Assembly (NCBI RefSeq): GCF_014490745.1
Contig: NZ_LZEU01000001.1
Coordinates: forward strand, 3,375,501-3,439,500
DNA from: Pseudomonas alcaligenes
GTDB lineage: Bacteria; Pseudomonadota; Gammaproteobacteria; Pseudomonadales; Pseudomonadaceae
Reading direction: 5' to 3'
DNA length: 64,000 nucleotides
Shown here one piece after another: positions 1 to 8,003 of the stretch (its first letter is position 1; every line of letters starts with the position of its first letter). Both the position numbers and the translations under genes were made by a program. The notes under the pieces were generated by a model. That model did no database searches. It saw only the letters and a list, made by a program, of their open reading frames with translations, and was not told where the DNA came from.

Positions 1-1181
1 TGGGTCAGCCGATGGCGCCCCGGCGTGGCCTGGGCGATGGCATCCAGGGCATCACCCACTGCCTGGTCGCCGATGGTGTGGATATGCAGGTCGAAGCCGG
101 TCGCCGACAACTCGCGGGCATAGCGCGCCAGGCGCTCGGGAGTGAAGTAGTAGAGGCCGCGCGGATCGACGCCGGCCAGGCTGTGCTGGTAGGGCTGGCG
201 CAGGCGCGCGGTGGTGTTGTGCACGATGCCGTCGACATACAGCTTGATCTGGCTGACGTGCAGCAGGCTGTCGGTAGCGCCGGGAGCGTACAGGGCCTTG
301 AGGTCGGCCAGCTGCTGGTCGTCATCCAGCTGCGGGTAGGCCCACAGGCCGAGGGTGGTGCGGGCCTTGAGCTGATCCTCGCGGGCGGCGCGCTGCCAGG
401 CCTGGAGATGGCCACGGCGCCAGAACACCCGGGCGTCGGCCACCGAGGTGATGCCGTTGCGCGCCAGCTCGTCCTGGCCAGCCAGCACAGCCTGGTAATA
501 CACCTCCTGCAGCGCCTTGGAGGGCGGCAGGGCCTTGTCCATCACCAGGTCGCCGGCGTTGTCGAGGACGATGCCGGTCGGTTTGCCTTGCGCGTCACGC
601 AGGATCACCCCGCCCACCGGATTGCCCGCAGCCGCCTCGATGCCGGCCAGTTGCAGCGCCTTGCTGTTGAGCCAGTAGGAGTGCGAGGTCTCCTCCATGA
701 TCGCGATCGGCAGGTCAGCGGAGATTTCATCGAGCAGCGCGCGCGGACTCTCGCCACTGTCGAGCAGGGTATGCAGGGCGAAGCCGCTGCCCAGCAGCCA
801 CTCGCCCTGCGCCGCCTCGGCACATTCGCCAATGGCGTCCAGCCACTGCTCAACCCCGTCCTCGGTATCCAGCTGGCAATCGCCCTGGGCCTCGGACGAG
901 GCGTCCAGTACATGCGCATGGCTATCCTGGAAACCCGGCAGCACCAGGCGCCCGCCGAGGTCGACGACGTCACTGTCGTCATCGGCATATTCATCGACCT
1001 CGGCCGCACGGCCGACGGCGAGGATGGTGCCCTCCTCGTCTATGGCCAGGGCCTCGGCCCAGGGCTGGGCAGGGTTCACCGTGTAGATGCGGGCGTTATG
1101 CAGCACCAGGCTGGCGACAGGCTCTTCAGCCTGGACGGTGACCGCCAGGGCAATGGACAACGACAAAAACAACCTGCGCAT
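1..1181 (-). CDS. Amidohydrolase family 3 (YtcJ-like), C-terminus cut by the window edge
   Basis: Metal-dependent hydrolase of the amidohydrolase superfamily, probably exported: residues 1-18 look like a signal peptide ending near VQAEE. After a short beta segment (VLHNARIYTV) comes the metal motif DSHAH with His88 and His90, typical of the YtcJ/amidohydrolase_3 group. The reading frame stays open to base 1, giving 393 complete codons of a family usually near 550-600 residues, so the 3' end lies outside. The start is the ATG at 1181, preceded by a GAGG-type ribosome site. The substrate cannot be told. It follows the agmatine genes on the same strand, but a terminator at 1199-1234 separates them, so a shared role is only suggested by proximity. 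Confidence 0.85.
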   Translation of the reverse strand, partial: MRRLFLSLSIALAVTVQAEEPVASLVLHNARIYTVNPAQPWAEALAIDEEGTILAVGRAAEVDEYADDDSDVVDLGGRLVLPGFQDSHAHVLDASSEAQGDCQLDTEDGVEQWLDAIGECAEAAQGEWLLGSGFALHTLLDSGESPRALLDEISADLPIAIMEETSHSYWLNSKALQLAGIEAAAGNPVGGVILRDAQGKPTGIVLDNAGDLVMDKALPPSKALQEVYYQAVLAGQDELARNGITSVADARVFWRRGHLQAWQRAAREDQLKARTTLGLWAYPQLDDDQQLADLKALYAPGATDSLLHVSQIKLYVDGIVHNTTARLRQPYQHSLAGVDPRGLYYFTPERLARYARELSATGFDLHIHTIGDQAVGDALDAIAQATPGRHRLT

Positions 1182-1198
1182 GGCAGCGCTCCTCAAGC

Positions 1199-1234
1199 AA
1201 AAAAGCCATGCCCGGCCGGGTGGCGAGGCATGGC
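1199..1234 (-). terminator. Intrinsic terminator after the exported agmatine deiminase
   Basis: An 8-bp stem, GCCATGCC (1205-1212) and GGCATGGC (1227-1234), is followed on the minus strand by a run of T (1204-1199). It lies between the deiminase gene and the amidohydrolase gene and would uncouple the two. Confidence 0.6.
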
Positions 1235-1293
1235 ATAAAAGGGAGGTTGGTCAGCTCCCTCGATGGAGCAAGTAAAGATCACTCAAGCAGACC

Positions 1294-1315
1294 GTCATTC
1301 CCGCGCAGGCGGGAG
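1294..1315. repeat. REP-type palindrome, family B, single copy
   Basis: The core CATTCCCGCGCAGGCGGGA is the same element found as inverted pairs at 53172-53253 and 60224-60321. Here it is a lone copy between two minus-strand genes. Confidence 0.7.
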
Positions 1316-1352
1316 CAACGGACAAACCTGCTCTTCAGCGTTGCCCCGACAG

Positions 1353-2480
1353 CTACACCAGCCGCGGCATGTTCTTGGTCACGCAGTGGATACCGCCGCC
1401 ACCGCCGGCGATCGGGTCGATATTGACCTGGACGATGACGCGCCCCGGATAGAGCTTGGTGAGCAGATCCTTGCAGTACTTGTCCGCGGCCGCATCGCCG
1501 AACTGCGGGGCGATCACCGCGCCATTGATCGGCAGGAAGTTGATGTAGCCCGGGGCGAAGTCCGGGTTGTTCTGGCTGTACACGTTCTGCCGCGGTTTCA
1601 GGGGTGGCGGCAGGGTGTGCACGGTCAGCTTGCGGCCGTCGGCGTCGGTAGCGGATTGGAGGATGCTCAGGTGGGTGCGGGTCACCGCGTAGTCGTAGGA
1701 CTTGGGGTCGTTGTCCAGGTTGGCGATGACCACGCCCGGCTTGACGAAGCGCGCGTAGAAATCCACGTGGGCATCGGTAATGTCCTTGCCCTTGATGCCC
1801 GGCAGCCAGATGATCTTGCGCAGGCCGAGGTTGGCCTTCAGTTCGGCCTCGATCTGCGCCTTGCTCATGCCCGGGTTGCGGTTGCTGTTGATCCAGCAGC
1901 TCTCGGTCATGATCGCCGTGCCGTGGCCGTCCACTTCGATGCCACCGCCCTCGCCGGTCAGCTGGCTGCCGATGTAGCTGGCGTCCATCTCGTAGCTCAG
2001 GGCATCGGCGACCTGGGTGTCGTTGCTGGCGGTCTGCTTGTTGCCCCAGCCGTTGAAGTTGAAGTCGACCAGGCCGCGCCCGCCCTGCCCGTCGAGGACG
2101 AAGCAGCCGCCGTAGTCGCGCACCCAGATGTCATCCAGCGGCATGGTCAAAAACTGGATGTTGGTGGTGCCGCACTTGCTCTTGGCCTGGCTCAGCTGGT
2201 TGGCGCGGCACAGCACGGTCACCGGCTGGTACTTGGCGATGGCCTTGGCCAGGGTGGCCACGGTGTTGTTCACCGCCGTGGCCCAGTCGTCCCAGATCGA
2301 CGTGGAGGCGGCGAAGGCGAGGAACACCCGCTCCTGCAGCTCACTTTCGTCAGGCATGTACCAGCTGCCGGCCAGGGCGGCACGCACCCGTGGCGCACTG
2401 ATGCCCAGGCCCAGGGAAGCAACGGCGCCAATACCGGCGGCCATCGTCAGGTGTTTCATGAAATCGCGACGCGTAGACAT
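1353..2480 (-). CDS. Tat-exported agmatine deiminase family protein
   Basis: Belongs to the agmatine deiminase/Porphyromonas-type peptidylarginine deiminase family, which hydrolyses a guanidino group to a ureido group and ammonia. It is 375 residues long. The N-terminus reads STRRDFMKH followed by a hydrophobic stretch and AxA site, a twin-arginine signal, so the enzyme should act in the periplasm, unlike the cytoplasmic AguA encoded at 5423-6475. Visible family motifs are WVRDYGG, EGGGIEVDG, NRNPGMSK and the C-terminal GGGGIHC with catalytic Cys366. The start at 2480 is set by the Tat signal and an upstream GAGGGAC; the frame is open further upstream but that part is non-coding. It is the last gene of the agu block. 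The true substrate (agmatine, other guanidines or peptidyl-arginine) is not shown. Confidence 0.88.
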   Translation of the reverse strand: MSTRRDFMKHLTMAAGIGAVASLGLGISAPRVRAALAGSWYMPDESELQERVFLAFAASTSIWDDWATAVNNTVATLAKAIAKYQPVTVLCRANQLSQAKSKCGTTNIQFLTMPLDDIWVRDYGGCFVLDGQGGRGLVDFNFNGWGNKQTASNDTQVADALSYEMDASYIGSQLTGEGGGIEVDGHGTAIMTESCWINSNRNPGMSKAQIEAELKANLGLRKIIWLPGIKGKDITDAHVDFYARFVKPGVVIANLDNDPKSYDYAVTRTHLSILQSATDADGRKLTVHTLPPPLKPRQNVYSQNNPDFAPGYINFLPINGAVIAPQFGDAAADKYCKDLLTKLYPGRVIVQVNIDPIAGGGGGIHCVTKNMPRLV

Positions 2481-2590
2481 GGAGTGTCCCTCTTCTGGTG
2501 GAGTTGTGTGGCCGCCCGCAGCCGGACGGCCCGCCATCAATGGCTTGCTGCTCCCTGGCACAACGCACAGGCCGCCGGCCCGGCGCCGGC

Positions 2591-3322
2591 TCAAAAGGTC
2601 TTGTTGACGCCCAGCACCAGGGTCGCCGCGCAGACATCGTCGAAGCCCATGTAGTTGCTGCACTCGCTGTCGCCGAGGTCGGTGTCGACGTAGCTGGCCG
2701 ACCAGTTGAGGCCGAGCAGTTCCTTGCTCAGCTTGATCTGCCACTCGTTGTAGCTGTCGCGGGTGTCGCCGCTGCCGTCGAGCAGCAGCGGATCCTTGAG
2801 GTCGACCAGGCCGTAGCGCAGATCCAGCGCGACCTCCATCGGCAGCTGGGTGCCGTAGCCGAGGTAGCTGTACAGGTAGCTCTGGTCGCCGCCGAGGTTG
2901 TCCGAGTAATAGGCGCCGAGCTTGGCGCCGTAGACGGTCAGCTGGCTGAAGTACTCGCCGTAGTTGAGCGCGCTCTGCCGCGGGTATTCGTACTGGAAGT
3001 AGGCCGTGTCGAGGCTGACGTCGTCGCTGATCTGCCAGTTGTAGCCGGCGTAGTAGTCGATCTCCTGGCGGGTCTTGCTGCCCAGGCCGAAGTCGACGTT
3101 GGAACTCCACACTCCGGCATACAGGCCGCTGCTGTGGCTGAGGGTGGCCGAGCCCTGCAGGGCCGGGTCGTTCTGCGTCTGCGAGATGCCACGGGTGCGG
3201 TAGTCGCTGTAGACGCCGGCATCCAGGTACAGACTGAAATCCTCGTTCAGCTCGATGGCCTGGCTGAGCCCCCAGGGCGCGAGCAGTACGGTGGCCAGGG
3301 TGGCCGCGGGCAGGTACTTCAT
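2591..3322 (-). CDS. TorF-family putative outer-membrane porin
   Basis: A 243-residue protein with a cleavable signal peptide (residues 1-22, ending SQA) followed by alternating aromatic beta strands and a C-terminal phenylalanine, as in outer-membrane beta-barrels. The opening SLYLDAGVYSDYRTRGISQT pattern is that of the TIGR02001 (TorF) putative porin family. It lies between a polyamine-type binding protein gene and the exported agmatine deiminase gene, so it may let guanidino compounds or polyamines cross the outer membrane. That role is inferred from context only. Transport by this family has not been well defined. Confidence 0.8.
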   Translation of the reverse strand: MKYLPAATLATVLLAPWGLSQAIELNEDFSLYLDAGVYSDYRTRGISQTQNDPALQGSATLSHSSGLYAGVWSSNVDFGLGSKTRQEIDYYAGYNWQISDDVSLDTAYFQYEYPRQSALNYGEYFSQLTVYGAKLGAYYSDNLGGDQSYLYSYLGYGTQLPMEVALDLRYGLVDLKDPLLLDGSGDTRDSYNEWQIKLSKELLGLNWSASYVDTDLGDSECSNYMGFDDVCAATLVLGVNKTF

Positions 3323-3417
3323 CGGTGGTTCCTTTCTTGTTGTTGTCGAATTGCGGGCATGGCTACGCCGCAGTGCCCGGCAGCTCAGGAGCTGGCGGAC
3401 ACCGACGGGCGCATGGG

Positions 3418-4512
3418 TCAGTGAGCGGTCGTTTTAAAGGTCGTCCAGGTGCGCATGCGCGCACGCATGGAGCGCTGCGGGATGTCCTTGCCGGCAATCA
3501 GGCGCTCGTAGGTGGCGTCGTCGGCGTAGATGTCCGGATTGTTGCGCATGTCGGCATTCACCATCGGCCGCGCCGTGGCGCTGGAGGTCGGATAGCCGGT
3601 GGCGTTGCTGATCGCCGCCATGTTCTCCGGGCGCATGATGAAGTTGATGAAGGCGTAGGCGTATTCCGGGTGCTTGGCATCCACCGGGATGGCCATGGTG
3701 TCCATCCAGATCGTGGTGCCTTCACGGGGGATATGGAACTGGAAGTCCACCGCCTTGCCGGCTTCCTTGGCCGCGCGCTGGGCCTGGGTGACGTCGCCGC
3801 TGTAGCCGAGCGACAGGCACAGGTCGCCGTTGACCAGGTCGGTCACCGGCTGCGACTGGAACTTGCGGATATACGGTTTGATCGACACCAGCAGGTCGCC
3901 GGCGGCCTTGAGGTCTTCCGGCTCGGCGCTGCGCGGCGGCCGGCCGAGGTAGTTGAGCACCACGGCCAGCACTTCGTCCGGCGAGTCGATCATCGAGATG
4001 CCGCAGTCGGCGAACTTGGCCGCGTTCTCCGGCTTGAACAGCAGGTCGAGGCTGTTCACCGGCGCATTCGGCAGGCGCTTGGCGATCGCCTCGGCGTTGT
4101 AGGTGATGCCGATGCTGCCCCAGGTGTAGGGCACGGTGGCGTGCCGCGAGTACGGATACTTGGTCTGCAGGCGCTGCAGGCCGGGCTCGATCTCGGCCAG
4201 GTGCTTGAGCTTTTCCGGCTCCAGCTTCTGCAGCGCGCCGGCACGCATCAGGCGTTCGGCCACGGTGTCGCCGGGGAAGATCAGGTCGTAGCCGCTGTTG
4301 CCGGACATCATCTTGGCTTCCAGGGTTTCGCTGCCGTCCATCACGTCGTAGATCACCCGGATGCCGGTTTCCTTGGTGAAGTTGGGGATGGTGTCGGCGG
4401 CGAAGTAGTCGGCCCAGTTGTACAGGCGCAGGGTCTTCTCCTCGACGGCAGCCGAGGCCTGGGCGCCGTACAGCGCCAGTGCAGCGATCAACAGTGTGTT
4501 CTTGGCATTCAT
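3418..4512 (-). CDS. Periplasmic polyamine (putrescine/agmatine-type) binding protein, PotF/SpuD family
   Basis: Substrate-binding protein of a spermidine/putrescine ABC importer. It is 364 residues long with a signal peptide ending near ASA (about residue 22). The first mature strand, KTLRLYNWADYFA, is the signature of PotF/PotD and the Pseudomonas SpuD/SpuE proteins; later motifs include YDLIFPGD and the tryptophan-rich ligand pocket region PYTWGSIGI. It starts two bases after the stop of aguB, so it is co-transcribed with the agmatine catabolic genes. No ATPase or permease genes are present here, so it must use a transporter encoded elsewhere or work as an orphan. Ligand is inferred from family and neighbours. 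Confidence 0.88.
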   Translation of the reverse strand: MNAKNTLLIAALALYGAQASAAVEEKTLRLYNWADYFAADTIPNFTKETGIRVIYDVMDGSETLEAKMMSGNSGYDLIFPGDTVAERLMRAGALQKLEPEKLKHLAEIEPGLQRLQTKYPYSRHATVPYTWGSIGITYNAEAIAKRLPNAPVNSLDLLFKPENAAKFADCGISMIDSPDEVLAVVLNYLGRPPRSAEPEDLKAAGDLLVSIKPYIRKFQSQPVTDLVNGDLCLSLGYSGDVTQAQRAAKEAGKAVDFQFHIPREGTTIWMDTMAIPVDAKHPEYAYAFINFIMRPENMAAISNATGYPTSSATARPMVNADMRNNPDIYADDATYERLIAGKDIPQRSMRARMRTWTTFKTTAH

Positions 4513-4514
4513 GC

Positions 4515-5417
4515 TCAGACTCCTTGGTGATTCCAGCGCACGTGGGTTTGCCGACCGTCCAGGCCCAGCAGCGGGCCATACATTTCCGGGCGGCGGTCGC
4601 GGTAGATGCCCCAGGTCAGGCGCTCCTCGCGCATGGCCGCCAGATCCAGCTCGCGCACCAGCACGCCGCGCGTGTCACGGTCGGCCTCGGCGAGCAGCTT
4701 GCCCTTGTGGTCGGTGATGAAGGACGAACCGTAGAAGCTCATCTGCAGCGCCGGATCGCCGGTCGCCACTTCGCGGCCGATACGGTTGGCGGCCACCACC
4801 GGCATGATGTTGGCGGCGGCATGGCCGCGCTGGGTCAGCTGCCAGTGGTCGCGCGAGTCGAGCGCCGCGGCGCCCGGCTCGGAGCCGATGGCGGTGGGAA
4901 ACAGCAGCACCTCGGCGCCCTGCAGGGCCAGGCAGCGTGCGGTCTCGGGGAACCACTGATCCCAGCAGATGGCTACGCCGAGGCGGCCGTAGGCACTGTC
5001 CCAGACGCGGAAACCGCTGTCGCCGGGGCTGAAGTATTCCTTCTCCTGATAGCCGATGGCGTTGGGGATATGGGTCTTGCGGTACACGCCGCGCAGCTGG
5101 CCATCGGCATCGGCCAGCGCCAGGGAGTTGAAGTAGGCGTTGCCGGCCTTCTCGAACCAGGACAGCGGCAGCACCACGCCGAGCTCCCGGGCCAGGGCGG
5201 CGAAGCGCTTGAGCACGCGGCTGTTGCTGTATTCCTCGGCCAGCGCCAGGTGTTCGTGGCGCTGTTCGATGCAGAAGTACGGGGTGGCGAACAGCTCCTG
5301 CAGCAGGATCACCTGGGCGCCCTGGCTGGCAGCCTGGCGTACCAGCTGCTCGGCCTGATCGAGGTTGTCGTCGAGGTTCCAGCTGCAGGCGAACTGGGTG
5401 GTAGCGACCTTGAGCAT
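4515..5417 (-). CDS. aguB: N-carbamoylputrescine amidase
   Basis: Nitrilase-superfamily enzyme that hydrolyses N-carbamoylputrescine to putrescine, CO2 and ammonia, the second step of the agmatine route. The Glu-Lys-Cys triad is visible as Glu41 (LLQELF), Lys114 (YRKTHIPN) and Cys151 (ICWDQWFPE); the length of 300 residues is normal for AguB. aguA ends at 5423 with TGATG, offering a start at 5423, but the ATG at 5417 has GGAG at a better distance (nine bases), so I chose it; the two differ by two residues. The gene is translationally coupled to aguA and followed at once by the binding protein gene. Confidence 0.93.
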   Translation of the reverse strand: MLKVATTQFACSWNLDDNLDQAEQLVRQAASQGAQVILLQELFATPYFCIEQRHEHLALAEEYSNSRVLKRFAALARELGVVLPLSWFEKAGNAYFNSLALADADGQLRGVYRKTHIPNAIGYQEKEYFSPGDSGFRVWDSAYGRLGVAICWDQWFPETARCLALQGAEVLLFPTAIGSEPGAAALDSRDHWQLTQRGHAAANIMPVVAANRIGREVATGDPALQMSFYGSSFITDHKGKLLAEADRDTRGVLVRELDLAAMREERLTWGIYRDRRPEMYGPLLGLDGRQTHVRWNHQGV

Positions 5418-5422
5418 GCTCA

Positions 5423-6475
5423 TCAGCTCCACACCGGCCAGGCCGGCTGCTGCTGGGTGATGCAGTGCACCCCGCCGCCGCCATGGGCCAGGTTGTTGAT
5501 CTGCACCGGCACCACTTCGCGGCCCGGGAAGGCCATGCGCAGGGTGGCGGCCGCGTCCTGGTCGGCGGCGATGCCGTAGGCCGGCATGATGATGGCGCCG
5601 TTGGCGATGTAGAAGTTGGTGTAGGAAGCGCAGAACACTTCCGCCTCGGTATCCACCGCCTCGCTGGCCTCGAACAGCTCGAGCATCTCGAACTTGCGCC
5701 CGCGGGCATCGGTAGCCAGCTCCAGGGCACGGCGGTTCTCGCGCACCACTTCGGCATACACCGAGGACTGATCACGGGTGGCGTCCACCAGCAGCGCACC
5801 GGGCTTGGCGAAGGCGCACACGCCGTCGATGTGGCCGTCGGTCATGTCGCCGGTGACGTGATCCGGGTCGCCCGGCAGCCAGATGGTCTTCTTCACCCCG
5901 AGCAGACGGGCGAAGATTTCCTCGATCTCGGCCTTGCTCATGCCCGGGTTGCGGTTGGTGTTGAGCAGCACCGATTCGGTGGTGATCAGGGTGCCGTCGC
6001 CGTCGACATGGATGGCGCCACCTTCGTTGGAGAGCGGCGTACCGAAGCACTCCAGGCCGAGGCCGTTGAGGATGCGGCGGGCCAGGCCCTCGTCGAGATC
6101 ATGCTCGGACTTGCCGCCCCAGGAGTTGAAGCGCCAGCTGACCCCGGCCATACCCAGTTGCGGGTGGCAGACGAAGCTCGGCCCGGAGTCGCGGCACCAG
6201 CTGTCGTTGACCGGCAGCTCGATCAGCTCGATGTTGGCGCCACACAGTTCGCGGGCACGGAAGGCCGCCGAACGGTCGACCACCATCTTCACCGGCTCGA
6301 AGCGGGCAATGGCGTTGGCGACGCGGGCGAAGTCGACCTGCACCTCGGCCAGGGTCACGCCCCAACCGGACTCCCACAGTGGCTGGTTGTGCGGCCAGAC
6401 CATCCAGGTGGCGGCGTGCGGAACCCATTCGGCGGGCATGAACCAGGTGTTTTCTGCGACTGCGTTATGCTGCAT
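5423..6475 (-). CDS. aguA: Agmatine deiminase
   Basis: Converts agmatine to N-carbamoylputrescine and ammonia in the cytoplasm. It is 350 residues long without a signal peptide. Motifs seen: WFMPAEW at the N-terminus, NDSWCRDSGP, the EGGAIHVDGDG loop, NRNPGMSK, and the C-terminal GGGGVHC with catalytic Cys338. The start at 6475 has GAAGG seven bases upstream; a longer open frame to 6583 would run into the promoter region. It is the first gene of a minus-strand operon with aguB, a binding protein and probably the porin and second deiminase. A LysR-type regulator is divergent, with a palindrome at 6581-6597 between them. Confidence 0.93.
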   Translation of the reverse strand: MQHNAVAENTWFMPAEWVPHAATWMVWPHNQPLWESGWGVTLAEVQVDFARVANAIARFEPVKMVVDRSAAFRARELCGANIELIELPVNDSWCRDSGPSFVCHPQLGMAGVSWRFNSWGGKSEHDLDEGLARRILNGLGLECFGTPLSNEGGAIHVDGDGTLITTESVLLNTNRNPGMSKAEIEEIFARLLGVKKTIWLPGDPDHVTGDMTDGHIDGVCAFAKPGALLVDATRDQSSVYAEVVRENRRALELATDARGRKFEMLELFEASEAVDTEAEVFCASYTNFYIANGAIIMPAYGIAADQDAAATLRMAFPGREVVPVQINNLAHGGGGVHCITQQQPAWPVWS

Positions 6476-6580
6476 ACAAGTGCCTTCAGTTAAGTCTTTG
6501 TTATCACTGAAAACCGCGAATGCGGTGATGGCTTGCATGCTAGGCCTGTGAAAACGGCGCAACAAACGATAGATTTTCCT

Positions 6581-6597
6581 CAAATCTGATTAGCTGG
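6581..6597. promoter_or_regulatory. Candidate LysR-type operator in the aguA/lysR intergenic region
   Basis: A perfect inverted repeat AGATTT-N5-AAATCT lies 106 bp before aguA and 12 bp before the regulator gene. LysR-type proteins often bind such T-N11-A style palindromes next to their own gene. Binding by the adjacent regulator is inference. Confidence 0.5.
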
Positions 6598-6608
6598 ACT
6601 TATCAAAG

Positions 6609-7478
6609 ATGCTCAAACACTGGCCCCCACTGAACGCCCTGCGCGGCTTCGAAGCCGCCGCCCGCCTGGGCAGCTTCCACAAGGCCGCCGAGGAGCTGCA
6701 CCTCACCCAGTCGGCGATCAGCCAGCAGATCCGCAGCCTCGAAGGTTTCCTCGAACAGCCGCTGTTCTTCAGGAGCGGGCGCAGCGTCAGCCTGACCGAT
6801 GCCGGGCATGACCTGCTCAGCACCACCCAGTCGCTGCTGCAGCAGCTGGCCGTAGGCATCCGCCGCCTGGAGCAGTACCGCAAGCCCAACCAGCTGGTGG
6901 TCAATACCACGCCGGCCTTCGCCCGCCACTGGCTGGTGCCGCGCCTGGGCGAGTTCCACCGCCTGCACCCGGAGGTCGACCTGTGGCTGTTCACCAGCGA
7001 CGAAATACCGGACATGGCCAGCCAGACCATCGACCTGGCCGTGCGCGACGATCTCAGCGCCCAGGCCGAATGCAGCTTCCGCGTGCTACTGGAAGACCGC
7101 CTCTACCCGGCCTGTCACCCGCGCCTGCTGGCCACCCCGGCGAGCCAGCGCACCACCCTGCACGGCGAGCGCGAGATGGACTGGAGCCACTGGCAGGTGC
7201 AGGGCGGCGCGGATATCGGCCAGCACAGCCAGGGGCTGAACTTCTCCGACCCCGGCCTGCTGCTGGATGCCGCCAGCCAGGGCCTGGGCATCGCCCTGGT
7301 CAGCCAGTTGCTGGCCAGCCAGGCGCGCCGCGACGGCCTGCTGCAGCCGCTGGTGGAGCAGACCATCCGCGGGCCCAAGTGGGCCTGGCTGGTTCACCGC
7401 GACAGCGAGAACGATCCGCTGACCCGCCACTTCTGCGCCTGGCTGGAACAACGCCTGAGCCCTGGTGGGGACGCCTGA
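6609..7478 (+). CDS. LysR-family transcriptional regulator (GcvA-like)
   Basis: A 289-residue DNA-binding regulator. Residues 1-65 form the winged helix-turn-helix (LRGFEAAARLGSFHKAAEEL, then LTQSAISQQIRSLE), and the rest is a LysR substrate-binding domain. The phrasing LNALRGFEAAARLGSF and the SQTIDLAVR stretch resemble the GcvA branch. It is divergent from aguA, so it probably controls the agmatine operon, although P. aeruginosa uses a TetR-type AguR for aguBA; a different control type here is therefore noteworthy. The effector is unknown. The start ATG at 6609 leaves a short leader overlapping the palindrome region. Confidence 0.85.
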   Translation: MLKHWPPLNALRGFEAAARLGSFHKAAEELHLTQSAISQQIRSLEGFLEQPLFFRSGRSVSLTDAGHDLLSTTQSLLQQLAVGIRRLEQYRKPNQLVVNTTPAFARHWLVPRLGEFHRLHPEVDLWLFTSDEIPDMASQTIDLAVRDDLSAQAECSFRVLLEDRLYPACHPRLLATPASQRTTLHGEREMDWSHWQVQGGADIGQHSQGLNFSDPGLLLDAASQGLGIALVSQLLASQARRDGLLQPLVEQTIRGPKWAWLVHRDSENDPLTRHFCAWLEQRLSPGGDA

Positions 7479-7539
7479 AACCACTGCCGCACGTTATGAT
7501 CGCGGCATCATCCAACAGCTCAGCCAGGCACGTTCCGCC

Positions 7540-7944
7540 ATGCCCTTCATCACCACCCGCACCGTTGTGTTTGGCGATTGCGACCCCGCCGGGATCGTCT
7601 ACACCCCGCGCATCGCCTACTTCGTCATCGAGGCGATCCACGAGTTTCTCTCCCACCGGCTCGGTGGCGAGGGTCTGCGCAAGCTGTTCGCCATGGGCAT
7701 CCTGCCGCCGGCGCGGGCGCTGTCGATCGAGTTTCTCTCGCCCATGACCTGGGACGAAGTGATCAGCATCGAGGTGCGCAGCGAAGCCCCCGGCGCCACC
7801 TCGTTCAGCTTCGCCGTGGAAGGCCGCCAGGCATCGGGCGAAGCGACCTTCCGCGCCACGATGACCCAGGTGTGCATCAGCCCCGAGAGCAAGCAGCCGA
7901 CCGCCCTCCCCGAGGCATTGCGCCAGGCCCTGACGGACGATTGA
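7540..7944 (+). CDS. Acyl-CoA thioesterase, hot-dog fold (4HBT family)
   Basis: A 134-residue single hot-dog domain protein. The segment GDCDPAGIVYTPR with its Asp is the catalytic signature of the 4-hydroxybenzoyl-CoA thioesterase group, and PPARALSIEFLSPM matches the family's central strand. It hydrolyses some acyl- or aroyl-CoA; substrate unknown. I start at ATG 7540, where the conserved fold begins; a longer frame starting at 7465 would overlap the end of the regulator gene and adds nothing conserved. It stands 61 bp after the LysR gene and converges on fadD1 with a shared bidirectional terminator. Confidence 0.82.
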   Translation: MPFITTRTVVFGDCDPAGIVYTPRIAYFVIEAIHEFLSHRLGGEGLRKLFAMGILPPARALSIEFLSPMTWDEVISIEVRSEAPGATSFSFAVEGRQASGEATFRATMTQVCISPESKQPTALPEALRQALTDD

Positions 7945-7960
7945 GTAACTCGCAGAAACG

Positions 7961-7987
7961 AAAAAGCCCCGCCGAAGCGGGGCTTTT
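7961..7987. terminator. Bidirectional intrinsic terminator
   Basis: The stem AGCCCCGC-CGAA-GCGGGGCT is flanked by A-tract on the left and T-tract on the right, so it can end both the thioesterase gene (+) and fadD1 (-). Confidence 0.85.
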
Positions 7988-8003
7988 CAGTTCAGGGTGA
8001 AGA

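Noticed and set aside
2481..3110. N-terminal extension of the exported agmatine deiminase
   Set aside because: The extra residues overlap the porin gene in another frame, are Arg/Gln-rich without similarity to the family, and would bury the Tat signal.
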